Origin: Afipia sp. P52-10
GTDB lineage: Bacteria > Pseudomonadota > Alphaproteobacteria > Rhizobiales > Xanthobacteraceae
NCBI RefSeq assembly: GCF_000516555.1
Contig: NZ_AZSJ01000003.1
Location: 1,623,096 to 1,661,581, forward strand
Length of the DNA: 38,486 nt
Direction: 5' to 3'
Made by a program: the position numbers and the translations under genes. Positions 8,664 through 15,886 of this stretch are shown here, piece by piece; position 1 is the stretch's first letter, and every line of letters begins with the position of its first letter. Below the pieces are notes generated by a model. The model was given only the letters and a program-made list of their open reading frames with translations. It ran no database searches and was not told the DNA's origin.

Positions 8664-9625
8664 CAGGCTGCCTCCCGCTCGTCGGCGTCGGCGGACACTT
8701 GAGCAGGGCGCCCATCTTCGGGCACAAACTTTAGCAGCCAGTCGGCCGCCTTGCTGGCCTGCGACGCCGCACGGACGATGGCGCGATTGTCCTCGCGCAG
8801 GACTTCGGCCCAGGAGCCGATGTAGTCGGCGTGGCGCACGGTCGGCACGATGCCGAGCGCAGCACAGCAAAATGCCGCTGAAATCTCGGCTATCATCTCC
8901 TCGAAGGCGTATTTCTTCGTGCCAAAGGAACCGGAAAGGTCGCGATTCAGGCGATGCGGCGCCCCGCTGGCATGGGAGCATTCGTGCAGGGCCGTCCGAT
9001 GCCAGTTGATGGGCTCGAAGAAGGCCTGGGGCGGCGGGACCATCACATAATCGTGCGCCGGCACATAGAAAGCACGGTTGCCTCCGATACGGAAATCGAT
9101 CCCGCTCGCCTTGATCAGCGCCTCCACCTTCGGCCCGATCAGGCCGGGTTCGGGCGGCGGTGCGACAATGGCGAGGTCGTCGGGCAGGCCCTCGCATTGC
9201 GCCAGGTTGAAAACCGTAAAGCGCTTCAGGAACGGGATCGCCTGGGCTTCCTCCCCGGTTTCGCGGGCACGCTGCTTCTCATCGTCGGGGACGAAGCGAT
9301 CGGCATAGACGACGGTGGTTCCACGTTCGCCCTTGCGCACATTTCCACCGAGTGAGAGGGCTTGACGGAAAGTTAGCCAGCTCTGGCACGGGAAGCCACG
9401 CTCAATCACAGCGCCCCAGAGGATCAGGACATTGATGCCGGAATAAGCTCGGCTCGTGGCGGCGTTCTTCGGCATGGCGAGCGGCGCCTTCGCCGCCGCC
9501 GTGCCCCAGGGCTGGACCCAGGGTAGCCGGCCGGCCTCCAGCTCGGCGAGGATCTTTTCGGTGATTTCGTCATAGAGGCTCGTCCGGTCGGAGTCGGAAC
9601 GGGCGCGAGGAGCATGTCTGGACAT
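8663..9625 (-). CDS. ardC: ArdC-like antirestriction protein (ssDNA-binding domain plus zincin)
   Basis: A protein of 320 residues. The N-terminal part has the DUF1738/ArdC ssDNA-binding layout: SLYDEITEKILAELEAGRLP, then WVQPW, then YSGINVLILWG and GGNVRKGERGTTVVY. The C-terminal part is a zincin-like metallopeptidase with the HEXXH motif in TALHECSHASG, followed by an FEEMIAEISAAF helix that can supply a further metal ligand. Known ArdC proteins are carried by conjugative plasmids, bind single-stranded DNA and protect incoming DNA from restriction; that role is assumed here from family. ATG 9625 has GGAG 9 nt upstream in a structured leader. The stop overlaps the start of the HEPN-like gene. 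It is probably an early-expressed gene of the element. Confidence 0.9.
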   Translation of the reverse strand: MSRHAPRARSDSDRTSLYDEITEKILAELEAGRLPWVQPWGTAAAKAPLAMPKNAATSRAYSGINVLILWGAVIERGFPCQSWLTFRQALSLGGNVRKGERGTTVVYADRFVPDDEKQRARETGEEAQAIPFLKRFTVFNLAQCEGLPDDLAIVAPPPEPGLIGPKVEALIKASGIDFRIGGNRAFYVPAHDYVMVPPPQAFFEPINWHRTALHECSHASGAPHRLNRDLSGSFGTKKYAFEEMIAEISAAFCCAALGIVPTVRHADYIGSWAEVLREDNRAIVRAASQASKAADWLLKFVPEDGRPAQVSADADEREAA

Positions 9626-9627
9626 CG

Positions 9628-9690
9628 CGGGTCTCCGCGACGGGCGCCGGAGGCCTCTCCTCCAGCCATCAACCCGTCACGGCAAACCCG
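9628..9690 (-). promoter_or_regulatory. Structured leader of the ardC gene (leader copy 3)
   Basis: Stem II pairs 9637-9644 (gcgacggg) with 9673-9680 (cccgtcac). An outer helix pairs 9628-9632 (cgggt) with 9686-9690 (acccg). An inner 8-bp helix pairs 9646-9653 with 9659-9666. CTCC (9633-9636), the Shine-Dalgarno complement, sits in the bulge between the outer helix and stem II, exactly as before parB. The outer helix has a different sequence from the parB copy yet still pairs, which supports a conserved RNA structure. Beyond it lies an actctcactct tract matching the CTCTTCCTCT of the other copies. Confidence 0.55.
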
Positions 9691-9982
9691 GTCCGCACTC
9701 TCACTCTCGCCCGTTCAAAGGCGTAGAGACGCAGAAACGTATTCGCGGCGTACGACTTGCCCCTATTCTCGCGTCAGGGATCGAAGCCCGGAGGGGGAAG
9801 ACCCGCTTGTCGGGGCTTCAGCTTTGCCGACAGCCCGGCCCGAAGGGCGACGCCCAGGTCTCTGGTTTCCTTTTTGTTCTCGCGCCGCTAGGATATCCCA
9901 TGGTGCCCGATTCTTCGCTACGTTGAGCGGAGATGCACGGTCGTTCCCTTGTCGTGGCTTTTGAGAAAGGAAGCCCTCGAGC
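9691..9982. other. Intergenic junction between element core and defence cassette
   Basis: No gene is supported here. It is the divergent space between ardC (minus) and the SIR2-APAZ gene (plus) and should hold both promoters, but I see no convincing -35/-10 pair. A hairpin is possible between 9783-9789 (gaagccc) and 9813-9819 (gggcttc). The stretch contains the left copy of the cassette-flanking repeat (9830-9854). A 142-codon open frame on the minus strand crosses the region, but it has no ribosome site and runs into the SIR2 gene. Confidence 0.6.
9830..9854 (+). repeat. Left copy of 25-bp direct repeat flanking the defence cassette
   Basis: Matches 29016-29040 at 24 of 25 positions (acagcccggcccgaagggcg followed by acgcc here and atgcc there). 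Both copies lie outside genes, one just before the SPARSA operon and one just beyond the promoter of the DISARM operon, in the same orientation. Together they frame about 19.2 kb of defence genes. Confidence 0.65.
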
Positions 9983-11803
9983 TTGCACGGATCCAACGTC
10001 AACGATCTCGTCCCCCCTCCCGTCGACCGGGGTAGCTCGGTCGAATCCTTGGCAGTTGCCTCAAGGTTGGATCTGCCCTCGTTCTTGCGGCTTTTCCAGT
10101 TGAGAGGCTCGCAGATCATGTGGTTCCTAGGCGCGGGCGCTTCGCGTTCGGCTGGCATTAAAACGGCCGGCGACATGATTTGGGACTTCAAGCAGCGACT
10201 CTACCGTTCGCAGAAAAAGCTGTCGCCATCCGCCATAACCGACATTGGGGAGGTGGTAGTCCAACGAAAGCTGCAAGCGCATTTCGATACGATCGGCAAG
10301 CTTCCACCGGCGGGGTCGGAGACAGAATACTCTGCCTATTTCGAGGCGACATATCCGTCCGCAAAAGACCGGCGGGCCTACCTGGACGAGTTGCTCAGCC
10401 GTGGTAAGCCTTCATTCGGTCATCTGGCTCTTGCCCTGCTGATGCGCGAGAAACTCTGCCGCATCGTCTGGACGACCAACTTTGATCGAACGGTCGAGGA
10501 CGCAGCCGCTCAGGTTTTGGGAAGCACAGGGTGTCTGGTCGCGGCCGATCTCGGTGAGCCCGAGAAATTCCGACGCGCCTATGATGAGGGGCGTTGGCCA
10601 GTCTATGGCAAGCTGCATGGCGACTATCACTCCGACGCGCTGAAGAATACCGATGCCGAATTGCGTGCGCAGGACGTGGAGATGCGACGCAATCTGATCG
10701 ATGCATGCCGTCGCCAAGGGCTCGCCGTGGTGGGTTACAGCGGGCGCGATGCCTCGATCATCGAGGCGCTGACCGAGGCCCTGGATGAGGGCCGTGGTTT
10801 CCCCGGTGGGCTGTTTTGGTTCAAGCGGAGCCAGGATGAGCCTTATCCTGCGGTTGATGCACTACTTCAACGCGCTCGGGCGCTGGGCGTCGAGGCGCAT
10901 TTCGTCGAAACCGAATCGTTCGACGAATTTTTCTCCGATCTCGTGCGCTATTTGCCGCAGACAGCGGACAAGGTGCAGGCCCTGGCAGGTGCGACACGTC
11001 CACGACTTGCGAAATCGACACCGCGCACGAGTACGGGAAACACACCTGCCATCCGAACCAACGCGCTTCCACTGGTCTCTCAGCCAGCCTTGTGCCGCCT
11101 CGTGGATTGCCAGATCGGCGGCTATCAGGACATTCAGGACGCGATTAGTGCTGCGGGCGTAGATATCGATGCACATAGAATACGTGATGGGGTGCTCGCC
11201 TTCGGACGCGACACCGATGTTCGAAAGACCTTCGAACCGTTCGCGATCAAGGTGTTCGATACCCACCCGCTGGCGTCCCGGCGTCTCGTCAAGGAAACGG
11301 GAGAACGAGCGATCGTCCGCGACGCCTTGTTTCGCGCGCTCGGCAAGTGTCCTGGCGTGACTTTGCAGCGCAGGGGGCGGAGGTTCTTTCTCGTCCCAGA
11401 TGCTCGGCAGGTGCAGCCTTCGATCTTCGGCACCGATCGTGTCAAACCCGTCGACCGGCTCGCCGGCACGGTTTCGGGCACGCAGATCGGGTGGACCGAA
11501 GCATGTGGATTGCGCGTCGACCATCGATTCGATCGCCTTTGGCTTCTCCTCGAACCGACGATCATAACCGATATTCCCGAGGAGACGCCGGAAGAACATG
11601 TAGAACTGGTTCGTGAGTTCGTTCGGGAGCGTCGCGCCCGGCGGCACAACCGTCACGCCAACGCCCTGCTCGACGGATGGATCACATTGATCATCGGCAA
11701 GGGCCAGAGCGTGAGGTTACGAGCCTTCGATATCGGCGACGGTGTCGATGCTGAATTCGAACTTCTGCGGACATCGGGGTTCAGCGGGGTGGGACGCCCA
11801 TGA
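9983..11803 (+). CDS. SIR2-APAZ effector of a short Argonaute system (SPARSA)
   Basis: A protein of 606 residues with two parts. The N-terminal SIR2 domain shows the NAD-binding GAGAS loop at residues 50-54, TTNFD with the conserved Asn166, KLHGD with the conserved His212, and GYSGRD near 251-256. The C-terminal part (about 350-606) has the APAZ character expected of a partner for a short Argonaute. In characterised SPARSA systems such a protein binds the short Argonaute, and guide-directed recognition of invader DNA triggers NAD+ breakdown and cell death. The start is TTG at 9983, with AAAGGAAG about 9 nt upstream; no ATG precedes the catalytic loop in frame, and a TTG at 10049 is the alternative. 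The stop overlaps the Argonaute start (ATGA). Confidence 0.9.
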   Translation: MHGSNVNDLVPPPVDRGSSVESLAVASRLDLPSFLRLFQLRGSQIMWFLGAGASRSAGIKTAGDMIWDFKQRLYRSQKKLSPSAITDIGEVVVQRKLQAHFDTIGKLPPAGSETEYSAYFEATYPSAKDRRAYLDELLSRGKPSFGHLALALLMREKLCRIVWTTNFDRTVEDAAAQVLGSTGCLVAADLGEPEKFRRAYDEGRWPVYGKLHGDYHSDALKNTDAELRAQDVEMRRNLIDACRRQGLAVVGYSGRDASIIEALTEALDEGRGFPGGLFWFKRSQDEPYPAVDALLQRARALGVEAHFVETESFDEFFSDLVRYLPQTADKVQALAGATRPRLAKSTPRTSTGNTPAIRTNALPLVSQPALCRLVDCQIGGYQDIQDAISAAGVDIDAHRIRDGVLAFGRDTDVRKTFEPFAIKVFDTHPLASRRLVKETGERAIVRDALFRALGKCPGVTLQRRGRRFFLVPDARQVQPSIFGTDRVKPVDRLAGTVSGTQIGWTEACGLRVDHRFDRLWLLLEPTIITDIPEETPEEHVELVREFVRERRARRHNRHANALLDGWITLIIGKGQSVRLRAFDIGDGVDAEFELLRTSGFSGVGRP

Positions 11804-13230
11804 ACGCCGAGGCCAAGCCCTACCGCCTGCCGGGTCACATCGTTCTGCAAGAGCCGCGGCTGCGCTTCGGCTCGAAGGATCAGCGCGATGTCGATGTCCA
11901 TCCCATGGAAGGCTTGTTACGCTTCGGCCCTTACAGCAAAGACAAACTTTCGGCCGTCTCCAACCCCATCCGGATCGGAATGATCGCGCCTGCTGGACAG
12001 ACCGATCGTCTGGTGGGGCAGATCCGCGAATTGGAGCAGGTTCACCAACCCCGTGAACGCAAGACCTATCTGCCCCAGTATCGCGGCTTCGAGAGTATCT
12101 TTGGAGTTCGCCTCACTCGTGGGGGGACAGGCACCAGCATCGAGTTGCCGGCGGACCTTTCCGATCGCATAGCGGCCTCACCTACGCCGCATATCGTTCT
12201 TGCCGAGGCGCTGACCCAGGCGCTTTTCGCACTGCGTAACCTTCGCGACGCTTTCGATGTCGTCGTTATTTTGCTCACCGAGGAATGGAAGACCGGGTTT
12301 CGCGGGCCGGTCGGTGATGATTTCGATCTACACGATTATGTGAAGGCCTATGCGGCCTCCGAAGGAATCTGCGTGCAGTTTCTACGGGATGTAAGTGCGC
12401 TCGACTATTTCTGCCGATGCAGCGTCGCCTGGCGGCTGGGAATTGCGCTCTACACGAAGGCCGGTGGTGTGCCTTGGGTGCTCGCAGACGCCGATCCCGG
12501 CGCGGCGTTCATCGGCATCGACTACGCTCTGCGAGCTGGCGACGGACGGGATACACGGTTCGCCATTTGCTGTAGCCAAGTGTTCGATGCCGAGGGATCG
12601 GGACTGGAATTCGTCGCCTATGAAGCAGACGGGGTCAAGATGTTCGGGAAGAACCCATTTCTGCGCCGGGAACAGATGCTGAAGGTGATGACGCGTAGCC
12701 TTGCCATCTATCAGCGCAAGCATTCGGGTGATCCGCCGAAACGCATCGTGGTCCACAAGAATACCGAGTTCCGCGATGAGGAAGTCGAAGGCGTATTCGA
12801 TGCCTTCCCCAACGCCGACAACATCGAGCTGGTTCACGTCCAGCAGAGCTGTGGGTGGCGGGGCATCCTGATCCAGAAGCCACAGCAACCGCATGGCTAT
12901 CCGTGTCGGCGCGGCACGACATTTCAGCTCGGCCCGCACGAGGCTCTGCTGTGGACGCAGGGTAACCTTCCCGAAGTCGCGGGTGGTAAGGACTATTACA
13001 AGGAGGGGAAGGGAACGCCCGAGCCGTTGATGCTGGTTCGGCACGCTGGTTTGGGTCCGATGGACGATCTTTGTCGGGAGACGCTGGCGTTGACCAAAAT
13101 GGACTGGAACAACGACGGACCGTATGATCGGCTACCGGTCACCCTAAATTTCGCCGGGACACTCGCCACGATCGTCAAGCGTATGCCGAAGCTGGAGCCA
13201 CATTCCTATCCAGTTCGCCTTTTCATGTAG
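11800..13230 (+). CDS. Short prokaryotic Argonaute (MID-PIWI) of a SPARSA system
   Basis: A protein of 476 residues, the usual size for a short pAgo with MID and PIWI only and no PAZ. The MID region (about 160-235) ends in the LYTKAGGVPW segment (residues 217-226) that contributes to 5'-phosphate guide binding. The PIWI part begins at IGID (238-241). The VVHKNTEF segment (317-324) stands where catalytic Argonautes have an RDG-type Asp, so the slicer tetrad looks incomplete, as is normal for short pAgos. The protein ends in the characteristic aromatic and hydrophobic tail YPVRLFM. The start overlaps the SIR2-APAZ stop by 4 nt, with GGGGTGGGA upstream, so the two subunits are coupled. Guide type cannot be told from sequence. 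Confidence 0.92.
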   Translation: MNAEAKPYRLPGHIVLQEPRLRFGSKDQRDVDVHPMEGLLRFGPYSKDKLSAVSNPIRIGMIAPAGQTDRLVGQIRELEQVHQPRERKTYLPQYRGFESIFGVRLTRGGTGTSIELPADLSDRIAASPTPHIVLAEALTQALFALRNLRDAFDVVVILLTEEWKTGFRGPVGDDFDLHDYVKAYAASEGICVQFLRDVSALDYFCRCSVAWRLGIALYTKAGGVPWVLADADPGAAFIGIDYALRAGDGRDTRFAICCSQVFDAEGSGLEFVAYEADGVKMFGKNPFLRREQMLKVMTRSLAIYQRKHSGDPPKRIVVHKNTEFRDEEVEGVFDAFPNADNIELVHVQQSCGWRGILIQKPQQPHGYPCRRGTTFQLGPHEALLWTQGNLPEVAGGKDYYKEGKGTPEPLMLVRHAGLGPMDDLCRETLALTKMDWNNDGPYDRLPVTLNFAGTLATIVKRMPKLEPHSYPVRLFM

Positions 13231-13283
13231 CCGCAACATCTCTTAGCGGTGAAGGTCGGGCAGCGATACGCGGAACGGTATCA

Positions 13284-14045
13284 TCAAACCGGGCGAATGA
13301 CCTTCGTTTCGACCAGTGCGTGGAGATGCGCCCGTAAGCTGACTGGAATGTGCCCGCCTGTCACGAAGATGCCAGCCTCCATGTTCTTTTCGAGCGCGTG
13401 GCCGGTGAGGTTCGCACTCGTCAGGAATGCGATGCTGTCGTCAGCCACGGCTACCTTTGCATGCACCCGGCCGTTGGTGAATGGATGCGGCCGGTCGGTC
13501 CATGCGTACAGCAGAGCTGAGGGAACGCAGCCTCTCATCGTCGCCACAGGATCGACAAGCAAGCTGCCGCCCTGAGTCAATGAAGCCTCCACGAGAATTC
13601 GGGTTTCGACGCCCCGATCGATCGCCGAATTGATCGCGGCGATGATTGACGGGACGTCATAGGCGACGAAGCTGACGATGAAGAGTTCCGTCTTCGCACG
13701 CTGGATCAGATCCAAAAGCACCTGCTCGGTGCGTCGGGTAGCCACGAACGGTGTCGTCGGGCCAGTCCAAACCAATTCGACGCTGCTATCGCGTTGCGCC
13801 CGCAGCCGGGCGTGAGCGGCACCAATCAAGATTCCAGCCACGACATCGCCGGGAAGGGCAGATTGCTCCCACATGCTGATGAGAGAATCCAGAGCGGCGC
13901 GTGCAGCCGGCGTGCCGACCATCTGATGCAGCCCGCGATCCCGTTCTGATGGAGCGGTCCCGCGGAGTCGCGATGCAATCGCTTCGATCTTCGACGGCGA
14001 AAGCATGGCCACGAGTTCTGAGACCGCTTGCAGGAGCGGTGCCAT
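13284..14045 (-). CDS. drmC: DrmC, phospholipase D-like protein of DISARM
   Basis: A protein of 253 residues with one clear PLD (HKD) motif: H195-x-K197-x4-D202, followed by TSAN at 209-212. The N-terminal about 100 residues are helical. Small PLD-family proteins of this kind are the third core component of DISARM, where drmC is often dispensable for protection. The ATG at 14045 overlaps the drmB stop by one base (TGATG), with GGAG 8 nt upstream; an extension to 14165 would overlap drmB by 120 nt and is rejected. It is the last gene of the operon and converges on the short Argonaute gene, with 53 nt between the two stop codons. Confidence 0.88.
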   Translation of the reverse strand: MAPLLQAVSELVAMLSPSKIEAIASRLRGTAPSERDRGLHQMVGTPAARAALDSLISMWEQSALPGDVVAGILIGAAHARLRAQRDSSVELVWTGPTTPFVATRRTEQVLLDLIQRAKTELFIVSFVAYDVPSIIAAINSAIDRGVETRILVEASLTQGGSLLVDPVATMRGCVPSALLYAWTDRPHPFTNGRVHAKVAVADDSIAFLTSANLTGHALEKNMEAGIFVTGGHIPVSLRAHLHALVETKVIRPV

Positions 14046-15886
14046 CACGAGCTCCCGAAGAAGGCAGCGTCGGGATTTTCCAACGTGGGAACCACCAGGG
14101 CGCGATCCAGATGGCGATTGCCTCGTTCGCAGGATGTCTCCGAAACGAACGAACACGCGTGACAAGCCGCCCCATGCAGCGACTGATCCTTGCTAGGGTC
14201 GTGCTCGGAGCACAAAGGATCGGACGCGCAGATATGCGCGCGATCCAGAGCTTGGTGAAGCAACCGCCCGAGGTTCTCGGGCTTCCCCAATTCGACCAGT
14301 CCACCGAGCGTTCCGTCAGAGTCAGCGGCAGCGGTGTAGATGAGGAAGCCAGCTTGATCCTCGTCGCCGTCGACTTCGGCGTAAATTCGCTCGCGAATGC
14401 TGGCGGCATTGTAACCGCACTCGAGGGCCAATTCCCTAATCAGCATGTGCGCGAGCGTGTGGAGCATCACATATCGTGCGCCAGGATAGCCCTCATTCGG
14501 ATCCAGATTTCGCTTATGGCGCCACCCGCGATGCCCCGTGCGCAAACGGGCGTCGAGCGACTTGACAGCATCCTTGTTCGCCCATGATTTCAGGGCGTCG
14601 GAGTTGAAGCGAATGAAAATTCCCTCGCCATGGACCTGGGTTGCCGGCACCCAATCGGGAGCCGAACGCCCGAGCGGAGCACGTGGCGCGGCGACGTCCC
14701 CTGTTCCTTCGTCGGGAGATTCGACACGCGTGAATCCCAGCAGTGCATTCACCTCGCGCAGCCGTTCCAGGAGCAGCACGCGTGTGATCGTCGTTTCGAA
14801 GCCCGGTGGAACTCCGACCTTCTTGCTCATGAAATGTGGATAGTCGGTCGGCGGATTCTCGGCGGTGAGGACATCCCATTCCGGACCCTTGAGATCACTT
14901 TGGCCGACGTCGGCCGCTCCATTCCGGTGGGCTTCTATGGCAGCCCATATCTGATCGTTCGTGAACTGCTCGATGCCGGGAAGCTGTGCGGTCTTCTTGA
15001 GCGTCTTGACGACGAAACCGACCTCATCAGGAGACGAGACGTCTTCAAAAAAAGTCCAGCCGTCTCCGACGAGTTGGGCCAAGGGGCTACCGGTTTGCGG
15101 GATGGCGAGGACCGATAAGGTCACCGGGAACCAGCTATTGGTGGCGCCAAGCAGAATGGCGCGCGGCTCTTCGGAGCAATCATCGTCGAAGCGATCGACG
15201 TGCGGATGCCTTCCCCGGCAGCTAGGGAGATTGTCGCGACCAGCCTGTCCAAAGGCTTGGGCCATGTTCTTCGAGGCGCCGCAGCCATCACATTTGACCC
15301 ACAGATTCTCGGTCTGAAGCGAAGCGCCGCTCTCAAAGAATCTCAGCGTTGCTCGACAATCGCTCGGACCGCCATGAACGAACCAATGCCACGCAAAATC
15401 GTCCAAATGCCCGGCGCGACAAGCCATCAGAAAGCGGGCCGGAACGGCGTCGGCATCTCGTGCTCGCTGATCATTGTTCGAGCCGCGGCAACCCTCATGG
15501 ACGAATCGGGTCAGCTCCGGGCGATATCTGTTTTCCTTCAGCTTGAACAAGCCGGCGTCATACGGCGATAGCAAGCCGCATTTCACGCAGCGCAGCCATC
15601 TCGGAAAAGGCTTCACTGGAACGCCGATCAGTGCAGCGGCGGAGAATGGATCAACGATGTCGCGTTCACCGATCGGCGGCATACGCAAGGAGTCTACTTG
15701 CGGACCGAGCGCGCTTCGGACGTTCGCCAGCAGCCGAGCTTCCTGGATCGGTTGGCATCTATCCCTTTCCCAACGGTCGATCCCCATGGTGACCACAGAG
15801 AGGTTGGGCAGGTCTATCAGCGCACCGGGACCGTAGGTCCACAAGAGCTGGCTGGGCCGGACTTCGCCTACGGGGGTCTTGCTCAT
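14045..15886 (-). CDS. drmB: DrmB, DUF1998 protein of DISARM
   Basis: A protein of 613 residues. Near residue 100 is a zinc-type CVKCG pair. The C-terminal third carries the DUF1998 signature: LHTLAHMLIRELALECGY near 455-475, then SDGTLGGLVELG. A cysteine-rich tail follows (CASDPLC, CHACSF, SCERGNRH). In the characterised DISARM complex DrmA and DrmB work together to load on DNA with a 5' end, and DrmB blocks or gates the DNA channel. The start ATG at 15886 overlaps the drmA stop (ATGA), which is why I prefer it over the longer frame to 15925. The stop overlaps the drmC start. Confidence 0.92.
   Translation of the reverse strand: MSKTPVGEVRPSQLLWTYGPGALIDLPNLSVVTMGIDRWERDRCQPIQEARLLANVRSALGPQVDSLRMPPIGERDIVDPFSAAALIGVPVKPFPRWLRCVKCGLLSPYDAGLFKLKENRYRPELTRFVHEGCRGSNNDQRARDADAVPARFLMACRAGHLDDFAWHWFVHGGPSDCRATLRFFESGASLQTENLWVKCDGCGASKNMAQAFGQAGRDNLPSCRGRHPHVDRFDDDCSEEPRAILLGATNSWFPVTLSVLAIPQTGSPLAQLVGDGWTFFEDVSSPDEVGFVVKTLKKTAQLPGIEQFTNDQIWAAIEAHRNGAADVGQSDLKGPEWDVLTAENPPTDYPHFMSKKVGVPPGFETTITRVLLLERLREVNALLGFTRVESPDEGTGDVAAPRAPLGRSAPDWVPATQVHGEGIFIRFNSDALKSWANKDAVKSLDARLRTGHRGWRHKRNLDPNEGYPGARYVMLHTLAHMLIRELALECGYNAASIRERIYAEVDGDEDQAGFLIYTAAADSDGTLGGLVELGKPENLGRLLHQALDRAHICASDPLCSEHDPSKDQSLHGAACHACSFVSETSCERGNRHLDRALVVPTLENPDAAFFGSS

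Noticed and set aside
9763-10191. Minus-strand open frame of 142 codons across the cassette junction
   Set aside because: No ribosome site, overlaps the SIR2 gene start and the flanking repeat, and has no family resemblance.
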